The notes beneath the pieces are model-generated. The model was given only the letters and a program-made list of their open reading frames with translations, ran no database searches and was not told the origin of the DNA. From Pseudomonas sp. R-28-1W-6 (GTDB lineage: Bacteria; Pseudomonadota; Gammaproteobacteria; Pseudomonadales; Pseudomonadaceae), in the NCBI RefSeq assembly GCF_009799925.1, contig NZ_WELK01000012.1, positions 47,061-111,060 of the forward strand: a DNA stretch of 64,000 nucleotides, read 5' to 3'. Of the stretch, positions 9,137-17,077 are shown in pieces (position 1 is the first letter of the stretch; each line of letters begins with the position of its first letter). A program made the translations under genes and the position numbers.

Positions 9137-9739
9137 ATGAGCGATGACGATCTGCTGCCGCGCCTGCTGGCAGGCGAGCAGCAGGCCTTTCGCGAACTGG
9201 TGGCGACCTACCAGGGCGCGATGCGCGCGGTGGCCTATGCCATAGTCGGCAGCCGACATGCCGACGAGGTGGTGCAGGACGCCTGGCTCGCCGTGGTGCG
9301 CAATCTGGACGGCTTCCAGCGCCGCTCCAGCCTGAAGACCTGGCTGCTGACCATCACCGCCAATACCGCCAAGAGCCGCCTCAAGCAGCGGCGTCGCGAG
9401 GTGTTGCTGGATGACCTGCCGGCGCCCCATGGCACGCTCGGCGGCGAGCGTTTCGCCGCCGACGGCCACTGGCTGACCCCGCCGCACGCCTGGCACGAGG
9501 ATTCGCCCGAGGCCCTGCTGGGCGAGGACGAGCTGCGCCAGTGCCTGGAAAAGACCCTGGCCAGCCTCTCCGAGATGCAGGCCAGCGTGCTGCTGCTGCG
9601 CGAGCGCCAGGGCCTGGAGCTGGAGGAGATCTGTAATCTTCTCGAGCTTTCGCTCTCCAATGTGCGGGTGCTGCTGCACCGCGCCCGGCTCAAGGTGTTC
9701 GCCACCCTGGAGCATTTCGAGGAGACCGGCCAATGCTGA
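9137..9739 (+). CDS. ECF-type RNA polymerase sigma factor
   Basis: 200 residues with region 2 (about 10-80, FRELVATYQGAM...HADEVVQDAWLAVVRNLDGFQ) and region 4 (about 130-185, with a helix-turn-helix LELEEICNLLELSLSNVRVLLHRAR). It would direct polymerase to a small regulon. The stop overlaps the anti-sigma start by 7 bases, so the two are translationally coupled. The RiPP operon begins about 190 bases after the pair, making it the obvious target. By analogy with copper-responsive bufferin operons under an ECF factor, the signal may be metal stress; that is inference. Confidence 0.93.
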   Translation: MSDDDLLPRLLAGEQQAFRELVATYQGAMRAVAYAIVGSRHADEVVQDAWLAVVRNLDGFQRRSSLKTWLLTITANTAKSRLKQRRREVLLDDLPAPHGTLGGERFAADGHWLTPPHAWHEDSPEALLGEDELRQCLEKTLASLSEMQASVLLLRERQGLELEEICNLLELSLSNVRVLLHRARLKVFATLEHFEETGQC

Positions 9740-9963
9740 GCTGCAAGGAACTGGTAGCCCACTCCAGTGATTTTCTCGACGGCCAGCTGAGCCTGCGCGA
9801 GCGCCTCAGCGTGCGCGCGCACCTGGCCATGTGTCGCCACTGCCGGCGCTTCATCCGCCAGATGAAGGTGACCCAGGGCGTGCTGCGCGCCTTGCCGGAT
9901 GCGGCCATCCCCGAGCTGGATGCCCTGGCCGAGCGCCTGGCGCAACAGCGTCGCCAGCCCTGA
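9733..9963 (+). CDS. Small zinc-finger (ZAS/zf-HC2) anti-sigma factor
   Basis: 76 residues. It carries an H-x3-C-x2-C zinc-binding anti-sigma motif (HLAMCRHC, residues 30-37) with a further Cys at position 4. There is no membrane segment, so it is a soluble anti-sigma factor able to respond to cytoplasmic metal or redox change at the zinc thiolates. It should hold the overlapping ECF factor inactive. The length is close to the minimum for a ZAS domain. Confidence 0.85.
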   Translation: MLSCKELVAHSSDFLDGQLSLRERLSVRAHLAMCRHCRRFIRQMKVTQGVLRALPDAAIPELDALAERLAQQRRQP

Positions 9964-10070
9964 GCGATTGGCCCCGGCGCGTTCTGCGGCCTGGGTGATG
10001 CACATGGCAGCGGCTTCAGCCGCGTCCACCCCGCGCGCCGGCCCGGCGCAGAAAAAACTTTTCGCCTGGC

Positions 10071-10098
10071 TGTAACGCCCCGTAGTCTGCTGGGTCTA
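10071..10098 (+). promoter_or_regulatory. Candidate ECF-sigma promoter of the RiPP operon
   Basis: TGTAACG at 10071-10077 is followed, 16 bases after GTAACG, by GTCTAG at 10094. AAC-containing -35 and TCTA-like -10 elements with 16-base spacing are usual for ECF promoters. It lies about 55 bases before the start of the precursor gene. The match is by eye only. Confidence 0.45.
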
Positions 10099-10152
10099 GT
10101 GTTGCGAGGGGGCCATGCCGGCCTCCGCAATCACCCCCACCGGAGAGACTCC

Positions 10153-10464
10153 ATGAAACAGCTGAATTCCGTTGTCGCCACCCTGGGCGCCGCCCTGCTG
10201 AGCACCGCCGCGTTCACCGCCCAGGCGGCCGGCAACCCGTTCGCCGCCGAGGAGCTGAGCAGCGGCTACAGCCTGGCGGCCCAGGAGAAGGCTAACGAAG
10301 GTTCCTGCGGCGAAGGCAAGTGTGGTGGCGAGATGAAGGCCGCCGACGGCAGCAAGGCCGGCGAAGGCAAATGCGGTGGCGAGAAAGCCGCCATGGAAGG
10401 CAGCTGTGGCGAGGAAGGCAAGATGGCCAAGGAAGGCAGCTGCGGCGCGACGAAGGCCGAGTAA
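10153..10464 (+). CDS. Cys-rich RiPP metallophore precursor (BufA/HvfA type)
   Basis: 103 residues: signal peptide (residues 1 to about 25, ending AQA), a short linker, then a low-complexity Gly/Glu/Lys tail with five cysteines, each in a Glu-Gly-(Ser/Lys)-Cys-Gly unit: three EGSCG and two EGKCG. EGKCG is the motif in which MNIO enzymes of the HvfB/BufB class convert cysteines to oxazolone/thioamide or thiooxazole groups that bind copper. The matured peptide should be exported and bind Cu in the periplasm. GGAGAG precedes the ATG. The downstream genes are the matching maturase and partner. Confidence 0.88.
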   Translation: MKQLNSVVATLGAALLSTAAFTAQAAGNPFAAEELSSGYSLAAQEKANEGSCGEGKCGGEMKAADGSKAGEGKCGGEKAAMEGSCGEEGKMAKEGSCGATKAE

Positions 10465-10476
10465 GGAACGGCGCAC

Positions 10477-11322
10477 ATGACCTCGCAGCCTTTCGTCAGC
10501 GGCGCCGGCCTCGGCCTGCGCCGCGGCCTGCTCCCGGCGCTGCTCGACAGCGCCGAGGGGCAGGTGGATTTCCTCGAACTCGCCCCGGAAAACTGGATCG
10601 GCGTGGGCGGGCGCTTCGCCCGCCAGCTGCGCAGCCTGAGCGAGCGCCTGCCGCTGCTCTGCCATGGTCTGTCGCTCAACCTCGGTGGCTTCGCGCCGCT
10701 CGATTTCGAGCTGCTCGCGGCCATCAAGGCCTTTCTCGACGAGCACGGCATCCGTGGTTACAGCGAGCACCTGTCGGCCTGTGCCGACGATGGCCAGCTG
10801 TACGACCTGATGCCGCTGCCGTTCAGCGACGAGTCGGTGCGCCGCGTCGCCGCGCGTATCCGCACGGTGCAGGAGGTGCTGCAGCGGCCGCTGATCATCG
10901 AGAACGTCTCGGCCTATGCGCGCCTGCCCGGCGAGCTGGACGAGGCCACCTTCATTCGCGCGGTGCTGGCGGAGGCCGACTGCCGGCTGCTGCTGGACAT
11001 CAACAACGTCTACGTCAACGCGAGCAATTTCAGTTTCGACCCGCGCGCCTACATCGACGCCATGCCCGGCGAACGCATCGCCTACCTGCACCTGGCCGGG
11101 CATTCCGACGAGGCCGCCGGCCTGAAGATCGACACCCACGGCGCGCCGGTGTGCGACCCGGTGTGGGCTCTGCTGGAACATGCCTACGCCCGCCACGGCG
11201 TGCGTCCGACCCTGCTCGAGCGTGATTTCAACTTCCCGCCGCTGGCCGAGCTGTATGCCGAGGTGGCGCAGATCCGCGCCCTGCAGCAGCTGGCCGACAG
11301 GCGCCGGGAGTCGGCGGCATGA
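10477..11322 (+). CDS. DUF692 multinuclear non-haem iron oxidase (MNIO), RiPP maturase
   Basis: 281 residues, TIM-barrel DUF692/UPF0276. Metal-ligand segments of the family are all present: HGLSLNLGG, YSEHLSA, IENVSAYA, LLDINNVYVN, YLHLAGH, DTHGAPV and LLERDFN. MNIO enzymes use two or three irons and oxygen to modify cysteines of a precursor peptide in the cytoplasm before export. It starts 12 bases after the precursor stop, and its stop overlaps the next start (ATGA). This is the enzyme of the bufferin-type operon. Confidence 0.93.
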   Translation: MTSQPFVSGAGLGLRRGLLPALLDSAEGQVDFLELAPENWIGVGGRFARQLRSLSERLPLLCHGLSLNLGGFAPLDFELLAAIKAFLDEHGIRGYSEHLSACADDGQLYDLMPLPFSDESVRRVAARIRTVQEVLQRPLIIENVSAYARLPGELDEATFIRAVLAEADCRLLLDINNVYVNASNFSFDPRAYIDAMPGERIAYLHLAGHSDEAAGLKIDTHGAPVCDPVWALLEHAYARHGVRPTLLERDFNFPPLAELYAEVAQIRALQQLADRRRESAA

Positions 11323-12014
11323 ACGCCGTGCAGGCCCAGGCGGCCTTCGCCGCCCGCATCCGCCAGCCCACGGCGCAGGCGCTGCTGCCGGGCATCCCCG
11401 GCGAGCGCATGGCGGTGTACGAGGCGCTGTTCTTCAACAACATCGAGAGCTTCCTGTGCAGCGGTTTCCCGGTGCTGCGCCGGCTGTTCGAGGATGCGCG
11501 CTGGCAGCGCCTGGTGCGCAGCTTCATCGCCGGGCACCGCTGCCGCACGCCATACTTTCTGCAGATCGGCGAGGAGTTCATCGGCTGGCTGCAGCAGGGC
11601 TTCGTCGCCGAGGCGGATGATCCACCGTTCCTCCTCGAACTGGCGCACTACGAGCGGGTCGAGCTGGCCCTGGATGTGGCCTGCGCGGAGCTGCCCGCGC
11701 ACGGCTGGTCGCCCCTGGCCTGGCCGCTGGCCTATGTCTGGCCGGTGCAGCGGCTGAGCGCCGAATACCGCCCGGCGCAGCCGCCGGCCGAGCCGACCTG
11801 CCTGCTGGCCTGGCGTGATCGCGCGGACAGGGTGCGTTTCCAGCAGCTGGCGCCGTTCGCCTACCGCCTGGCCCTGCGCCTGCAGGCCGGCGAGGACAGC
11901 GCCGCGGCGCTGGCGGCCCTGGCCGAGGAGAGCGGCCTGGTCGCCGACGCGAGCTATTTCAACCATGCCCGTGCGCTGCTGGAAGACTGGCGGCGCCAGG
12001 ACATTCTCTGCTAG
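11319..12014 (+). CDS. DUF2063 RiPP maturation partner (BufC/HvfC type)
   Basis: 231 residues. The N-terminal DUF2063 domain (about 8-100: QAAFAARIRQP, VYEALFFNNIESFLCSGFPVLRRLF) is the recognition module that pairs with MNIO enzymes and binds the precursor. It overlaps the MNIO gene by 4 bases, so the two are made together in a fixed ratio. The C-terminal half (about 105-231) looks like the winged-helix/YcdX-like extension of the family. No signal peptide: cytoplasmic. Confidence 0.9.
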   Translation: MNAVQAQAAFAARIRQPTAQALLPGIPGERMAVYEALFFNNIESFLCSGFPVLRRLFEDARWQRLVRSFIAGHRCRTPYFLQIGEEFIGWLQQGFVAEADDPPFLLELAHYERVELALDVACAELPAHGWSPLAWPLAYVWPVQRLSAEYRPAQPPAEPTCLLAWRDRADRVRFQQLAPFAYRLALRLQAGEDSAAALAALAEESGLVADASYFNHARALLEDWRRQDILC

Positions 12015-12025
12015 CGGAGCTGCCC

Positions 12026-12622
12026 ATGCTGACCCTGCTCAATCGCCTCCAGGATGCCCTGGACGCCACGCGTCGCCTCGATTTTCTCGGCCCGTTGCTG
12101 CTGCGCCTGTACCTGGTGCCGATCTTCTGGATGGCCGGCACGCACAAGCTGGCCGACATGCCCGCGACCATCGCCTGGTTCGGCAACCCGGACTGGGGCC
12201 TGGGCCTGCCGTTCCCCGCGCTGCTGGCCTGGCTGGCGGCGCTGACCGAGACGGGTGGGGCGCTGCTGTTGCTGTTCGGCCTGGCCCTGCGCTGGATCAG
12301 CATCCCGCTGCTGGTGACCATGCTGGTGGCGATCGCCAGCGTGCACTGGCCGTTCGGCTGGCAGGCGATCGCCGATCCGTCCGCGCCCTTCGCCAACGAA
12401 CGGGTGCTGGCCTCGGTGGAGAAGCTCGAACGGGCCCGCACCCTGCTCAAGGCGCACGGCAATTACGACTGGCTGACCAGCAGCGGCAAGCTGGTGGTGC
12501 TGAACAACGGCATCGAGTTCGCCACCACCTACCTGGTGATGCTGGTCGCGCTGTTCTTCACCGGGGCCGGACGCTGGGTCAGCCTGGACTACTGGTTGGC
12601 GCGGCGCTGGCGCCGCCCCTGA
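12026..12622 (+). CDS. DoxX-family membrane protein, fourth gene of RiPP operon
   Basis: 198 residues with about four membrane helices; LYLVPIFWMAGTHKL and GNPDWGLGLPFPALLAWLAALTETGGALLLL are the DoxX hallmarks. It contains an unusual extra-membrane loop between the third and fourth helices (about 115-165). DoxX proteins close many bufferin-type operons, where an electron-transfer or membrane-redox role has been suggested but not proven. It starts 11 bases after the DUF2063 stop. Confidence 0.85.
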   Translation: MLTLLNRLQDALDATRRLDFLGPLLLRLYLVPIFWMAGTHKLADMPATIAWFGNPDWGLGLPFPALLAWLAALTETGGALLLLFGLALRWISIPLLVTMLVAIASVHWPFGWQAIADPSAPFANERVLASVEKLERARTLLKAHGNYDWLTSSGKLVVLNNGIEFATTYLVMLVALFFTGAGRWVSLDYWLARRWRRP

Positions 12623-12741
12623 GCCGAAATGACCCGGGTTTTTCCCGCCCGCGGCCGGCTCGCCGGCCCGGCGCACAGCGTCGGCCGGGCGCCGGGCAGG
12701 GCGCCGAGTTCACTTATTAGAAAAAGAAGTAAAAAGTTCCG

Positions 12742-12759
12742 CTGTCATCGAACTTTCAT
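12742..12759 (+). promoter_or_regulatory. Pho box upstream of the oprO-like gene
   Basis: CTGTCAT CGAA CTTTCAT is a nearly perfect PhoB site: two 7-base half-sites with the canonical 4-base gap and one mismatch in the second. It lies about 105 bases before the porin start and predicts induction by phosphate starvation. Confidence 0.85.
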
Positions 12760-12864
12760 ATATCAGAAACCGGTCTGAAATAACCCCCCGCCAAGATTCC
12801 CCTCCAGCACCAAGGGCAGTTGCCCGCGTGTTTTCAACGCAAAAGACCAATAGGGGAATTTTCG

Positions 12865-14181
12865 ATGATCCGTAAGCACTTCGCCGGTTTCGTAACCAGC
12901 GCCCTGGCTCTGGCCGTTTCCGCCCAGGCTTTCGCCGGCACCGTGACCACTGACGGTACCGACATCGTCATCAAGACCAAGAGCGGTCTGGAAGTCGCCA
13001 CCACCGACAAACAATACAGCTTCAAGCTGGGTGGCCGTCTGCAGGCCGACTTCGATCAGTTCGACGGTTTCTATACCAAGAACAACGACGCGGGCAACGA
13101 AGCCTATTTCCGTCGCGCTCAGCTGGAACTGGGCGGCAACTACAAGGACTGGCGCTACCAGATCAACTACGACTTCGCCGACAAGTCGGGTTCGAGCCAG
13201 AAGTTCGACGAAGCGACCATCACCTACACCGGCTTCTCGCCGATCAACATCAAGATCGGTCGTTTCGATCCCGACTACAGCCTGGAAAAAGCCACCAGCT
13301 CCAAGTGGGTCACCGCCATCGAGCGCTCCTCGGTACTGGACCTGGCCTCCTGGACCACCGACCACGAAGACGGCATGGGCGTGCAGGTCAACGGCACCTA
13401 CGGCGGCATGTTCTACGGTTCGACCAGCGTCCAGCAGCAGGACAAGGGCGACTACCTGGAAGACAGCGACGGCAAGGACGTCAACAGCTTCTTCGCCCGT
13501 GGCGTGATCGCCCCGATCGTCAGCGAAACCCAGGTGCTGCATTTCGGTCTGGACTACGCGACCCGTACCTACGGTGGCGCCAAGGCTTATGACGGCAAGA
13601 TCGATACCCGTCTGGGCGTGCGTGGCGTCGACCAGGGCGGTTCGAGCAACACCGGCAAGGTGCTGCTGGCCGGTGCCGATGGCAACACCGCTGGCTTCGA
13701 CGACGACAGCGTGGTCGGCCTGGAATTCGCCTACATGTACGGCCCGTTCTCGGTGCAGAGCGAATACCTCAAGCGTGACCTGACCGGCGCCGATGACAAT
13801 GGCGATCGCGAAGCCACCGGCTACAACGCCCAGCTCGCCTACACCCTGACCGGCGAATCGCGCGTGTACAAACTCGACGGCGCCAAGTTCGACACCATCA
13901 AGCCGGCTGACAAGCAGTACGGTGCCTGGGAAGTGTTCTACCGCTTCGACAACCTGACCGTCGAGGATGACGACCAGAACCTGGGCGTGGCTGGTATCGA
14001 CGAAACCACCGCCGACGTCCACACCCTGGGTGTGAACTGGTACGCCAACGAAGCCGTCAAGCTGTCGCTGAACTACCTGATGACCAAGTCGGATGCCGAA
14101 ACCGTTGCCGTGCAGAAGCGTGGCGAGCATGACGACGACGATGGCCAGGCCATCTCCCTGCGTGCCCAGTACGTGTTCTAA
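12865..14181 (+). CDS. oprO: Phosphate/polyphosphate-selective porin, OprO/OprP family
   Basis: 438 residues with a signal peptide (ending AQAFAG) and a 16-strand beta-barrel sequence ending in the outer-membrane signature YVF. The N-terminal stretch KSGLEVATTDKQYSFKLGGRLQADFDQF and YFRRAQLELGG are typical of OprO/OprP. The length equals P. aeruginosa OprO (about 438). It should form anion-selective trimers for (pyro)phosphate. The Pho box at 12742 and GGGGAA ribosome site support PhoB control. A strong terminator follows. OprP is the alternative name; no second copy is seen here. Confidence 0.92.
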   Translation: MIRKHFAGFVTSALALAVSAQAFAGTVTTDGTDIVIKTKSGLEVATTDKQYSFKLGGRLQADFDQFDGFYTKNNDAGNEAYFRRAQLELGGNYKDWRYQINYDFADKSGSSQKFDEATITYTGFSPINIKIGRFDPDYSLEKATSSKWVTAIERSSVLDLASWTTDHEDGMGVQVNGTYGGMFYGSTSVQQQDKGDYLEDSDGKDVNSFFARGVIAPIVSETQVLHFGLDYATRTYGGAKAYDGKIDTRLGVRGVDQGGSSNTGKVLLAGADGNTAGFDDDSVVGLEFAYMYGPFSVQSEYLKRDLTGADDNGDREATGYNAQLAYTLTGESRVYKLDGAKFDTIKPADKQYGAWEVFYRFDNLTVEDDDQNLGVAGIDETTADVHTLGVNWYANEAVKLSLNYLMTKSDAETVAVQKRGEHDDDDGQAISLRAQYVF

Positions 14182-14211
14182 GTCAGACCCCATCATCTGA
14201 CTGCTCCTCTG

Positions 14212-14238
14212 AGCCCCGCTATTGGCGGGGCTTTTTTT
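14212..14238 (+). terminator. Rho-independent terminator of the porin gene
   Basis: AGCCCCGC TATTG GCGGGGCT followed by seven T: an 8-bp perfect stem with a U-tract, 31 bases after the porin stop. Confidence 0.93.
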
Positions 14239-14265
14239 CGCCCCCAGGAAAAGGGACACTGCGGC

Positions 14266-15393
14266 ATGCCCGTACAGACCCTCGATTCGATCCGCCAGAT
14301 CACCGCCGCCGACTGGGACGCGCTGCTGCCCGGCGCCGCCCAGCCCTTCCTGCGCCATGCCTTTCTCGCCTGCCTGGAGGACAGCGGCAGCGCCGTGGCC
14401 GCCACCGGCTGGCAGCCCAGCCATCGCCTCTGGCGTGACGCGCGGGGCGAGCTGCGCGCCATTCTGCCGGCCTGGATCAAGAGCCACTCGCGCGGCGAGT
14501 ACGTGTTCGACTGGGGTTGGGCCGAGGCCTGCCAGCGTGCCGGCATCGCCTACTACCCCAAGTTGCTGACGGCAGTGCCGTTCTCGCCGGTGGTCGGTCC
14601 GCGCCTGCTCGGCGCCCCGGCGGCCTGTGCGCAACTGCTGGGCGAGGTGAGCGCCACGCTGGGGGAGCAGGGCCTGTCGAGCTGGCACCTGAACTTCAAC
14701 GAGCCGGCCGAGGCGGCGCTGCTGGCCCGCCAGCCGGGCTGGCTGCAGCGCAGCGGTTGCCAGTTCCACTGGTTCAACCGCGGCTACCGCGACTTCCAGG
14801 ATTTTCTCGACGGCTTCGCCTCGCGCAAGCGCAAGCAGGTGCGCAAGGAGCGCGAGCTGGTGGCCGGGCAGGGCCTGGAGTTCGTCTGGCTGGCGGGGCA
14901 TGAGCTGAGCGAGGCGCAGTGGGACTTCGTCTATCGCTGCTACGCCAACACCTATCGGCTGCGCGGCCAGGCGCCGTATCTAACCCGCGAATTCTTCAGC
15001 CTGCTGGCCGAGCGCATGCCCGAGGCCATCCGCGTCAACCTGGTGCGCCAGGGTGCGCGGCCGGTGGCCATGGCCTTCCTGCTGAGCGCTGGCGACTCGC
15101 TGTACGGGCGCTACTGGGGCTGTTTGCAGGACTTCGCCAACCTGCACTTCGAGACCTGTTTCTACCAGGGCATCGAGCAGGCGATTGCCGGCGGGCTGCA
15201 GCGCTTCGACGCCGGGGCGCAGGGGGAGCACAAGCTGGTGCGCGGCTTCGAGCCGGTGCTGACGCAGTCCTGGCATTACCTGGAGCATGCCGGCCTGCGC
15301 GCGGCGGTGGCGAGTTTCCTGCGCGAGGAACACGAGCAGGTGCTGCGCTACCGCGAGCAGGCGCTGGCGGCCTTGCCCTACCGGCGAGGCTGA
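14266..15393 (+). CDS. FemAB/GNAT-like acyltransferase family protein (DUF482-type)
   Basis: 375 residues. The pattern FLRHAFLACLEDSGSA, YVFDWGWAEA, the basic patch ASRKRKQVRKERE and LYGRYWGC match the peptidogalycan-biosynthesis/DUF482 family of GNAT-like enzymes. Its substrate is not known. It is the only gene between the porin terminator and an inverted repeat, so it is probably monocistronic. Confidence 0.85.
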   Translation: MPVQTLDSIRQITAADWDALLPGAAQPFLRHAFLACLEDSGSAVAATGWQPSHRLWRDARGELRAILPAWIKSHSRGEYVFDWGWAEACQRAGIAYYPKLLTAVPFSPVVGPRLLGAPAACAQLLGEVSATLGEQGLSSWHLNFNEPAEAALLARQPGWLQRSGCQFHWFNRGYRDFQDFLDGFASRKRKQVRKERELVAGQGLEFVWLAGHELSEAQWDFVYRCYANTYRLRGQAPYLTREFFSLLAERMPEAIRVNLVRQGARPVAMAFLLSAGDSLYGRYWGCLQDFANLHFETCFYQGIEQAIAGGLQRFDAGAQGEHKLVRGFEPVLTQSWHYLEHAGLRAAVASFLREEHEQVLRYREQALAALPYRRG

Positions 15394-15420
15394 TCTGCTA
15401 GCCTGGCGGGCGACTCTTGC

Positions 15421-15483
15421 GTAGGGTGCGCCGCGCGCACCGGGGCCTTCTGCGGCTCGTCAGGTGCGCGCGGCGCACCCTAG
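15421..15483. repeat. Inverted-repeat element with GTAGGGTGCGCC ends, copy 1
   Basis: About 20-base arms (GTAGGGTGCGCCGCGCGCAC and its complement) flank a variable centre of about 20 bases. It sits between convergent genes. Copies occur at 37425 and 47163. It may act as a bidirectional terminator or be a MITE. Confidence 0.8.
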
Positions 15484-15543
15484 GCGCAACGGCTGAAACC
15501 CGGCCAGGGATTGCCCCGGGCCGGGTCGGTGCCGCGCTGGCGA

Positions 15544-16107
15544 TCAGCCCTTGGCCGGGGTGATGCCGTTGTTGATCTGGAACTGCTTGATCAGTTTTTC
15601 CGGCTTCTTCTCTTCTTTCTGCAGCAGGTAGACCACGCGCTCGCCGTTCGGGCCGCTGGCGACTTCGGTGTGACGGAAGATCGGCTCGCCGAGGTTGTTC
15701 ACGTCGACCATGTCGCCGTAGCGCTGGCCCACGAAAATGATGCCTTCCTGGCGGATCTCGCCGTAGAAGCTGGAGGCCGGCGGCAGGCTCTGGGTGAGGA
15801 ATTGGTAGGCGGCGATCTTGTTCAGATCCTTGCCCTGATCCTCGGCACGCAGGGCCAGCACGATGTTCTGGCCGTACTTGTCCTTCTGCTGCAGGTCTTT
15901 CAGGTAGGGCGCCTTGCCGCTGACGAGGAAGTCACGGTAGACCGTGGCGTCGTCGAACAGGTAGAGGCTTTCCTCGGTACGCACCTGGTACCAGTCTTCG
16001 TTGTTCAGGCTTTCCGCCTTCGGTGCCGGAGCCTGGCTGCTGCAGGCGGCCATGGCCGCAGCCAGCAGAGCGATGGATACAGGTTTGAACATGGATTTCA
16101 CGGACAT
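15544..16107 (-). CDS. Lipoprotein of unknown function
   Basis: 187 residues. The lipobox AMAAC places the lipid cysteine near residue 22, after a basic start MSVKSMFK. The mature chain is hydrophilic (YQVRTEESLYLFDDATVYRDFLVSGKAP...) and mentions no known catalytic motif. GGAGGTAAT precedes the ATG at 16107, which argues against the longer frame. A helix-rich domain with repeated hydrophobic positions suggests a folded periplasmic or outer-membrane-tethered protein. I do not recognise the family. Confidence 0.8.
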   Translation of the reverse strand: MSVKSMFKPVSIALLAAAMAACSSQAPAPKAESLNNEDWYQVRTEESLYLFDDATVYRDFLVSGKAPYLKDLQQKDKYGQNIVLALRAEDQGKDLNKIAAYQFLTQSLPPASSFYGEIRQEGIIFVGQRYGDMVDVNNLGEPIFRHTEVASGPNGERVVYLLQKEEKKPEKLIKQFQINNGITPAKG

Positions 16108-16315
16108 CAAATTACCTCCCCAGGACGAATGGCAAGAGAGTCTCGCCGCGCCAGGTGACGAAATGATGACGTTTGCGTAACAGGCTCGATTATTGCGATG
16201 CCAGAGCGCCCGGAGCCGGGCCGGCACGGGGCGCGAATGCGGTCACGCCAGGCGGCGATCGATCCCCGTATGATCCGCGCCTGTTCAACAGGGATGAGCC
16301 GAGAGGGCGCAACGG

Positions 16316-17014
16316 ATGCAAAACTACCTGAAACAATGGGCCGCCCTGGCCCTGTTGTGTGTTCTGGCTGGGTGTTCCAGCCACGGCCGTGACCTCGGCG
16401 TCGCCGCCGAGTCGGCCACCGCGGCGCCGAGTGCGCCGGTGCAGGGCAAGGCCTCCGGGCGCCTGCTGGTGTGGACCGCCGATTTCTCCCTGCAGGTGCC
16501 GGACATGAGCAAGGCCCGCAACCAGCTCAGCGAGCGCATGCTGGCGCTGGGCGGCTATGTCGAGGAGAAGAGCGACTACGGCGAATACAGCCAGAGCTTC
16601 GTCTTCCGCGTGCCGGCGGATGCCTTCGAGGCGGCCCTGGGCAGCGTCGAGCAGAGCGGCAAGGTGCTCTCGCGCCACGTCAAGGGCGAGGATGTCACCG
16701 AGCAGTACGTCGACGTGGAAACCCGCCTGCAGAACAACATCGCCCTGCGTGACCGCCTCAAGGAGCTGCTGGGCAAGGCCAGGGACATCAAGGACATCCT
16801 GCAGATCGAGAACGAGCTGAACCGCATCCAGTCGGAGATCGACTCCATGCAGGCGCGCATGCGCATCCTCAAGGACCAGATCCAGATGGCCACCGTGCGC
16901 GTCGAACTGCGCCAGCAGGAGGCCCAGAAACCGGCGACCATCTACGGGCCGCTGGGCTACCTGTACAAGGGCACCGAGTGGTTCGTGACCAAGCTGTTCA
17001 TCATTCGTGAGTGA
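16316..17014 (+). CDS. DUF4349 lipoprotein with coiled coil
   Basis: 232 residues. A lipobox (VLAGC, Cys near residue 21) is followed by the DUF4349 domain: LLVWTADFSLQVPD, GGYVEEKSDYGEYSQSFVFRVPADAFEAAL, then a long coiled coil (about 130-190, KELLGKARDIKDILQIENELNRIQ is part of it). DUF4349 is found in bacterial envelope proteins of unknown role; the C-terminal membrane anchor of some members is replaced here by a short tail. Confidence 0.85.
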   Translation: MQNYLKQWAALALLCVLAGCSSHGRDLGVAAESATAAPSAPVQGKASGRLLVWTADFSLQVPDMSKARNQLSERMLALGGYVEEKSDYGEYSQSFVFRVPADAFEAALGSVEQSGKVLSRHVKGEDVTEQYVDVETRLQNNIALRDRLKELLGKARDIKDILQIENELNRIQSEIDSMQARMRILKDQIQMATVRVELRQQEAQKPATIYGPLGYLYKGTEWFVTKLFIIRE

Positions 17015-17077
17015 GGCTGGCGGCAATGGCGACCAGCCGGGCATGATTGCGCTTCTTGCACACGGAGGGCACGGCAG

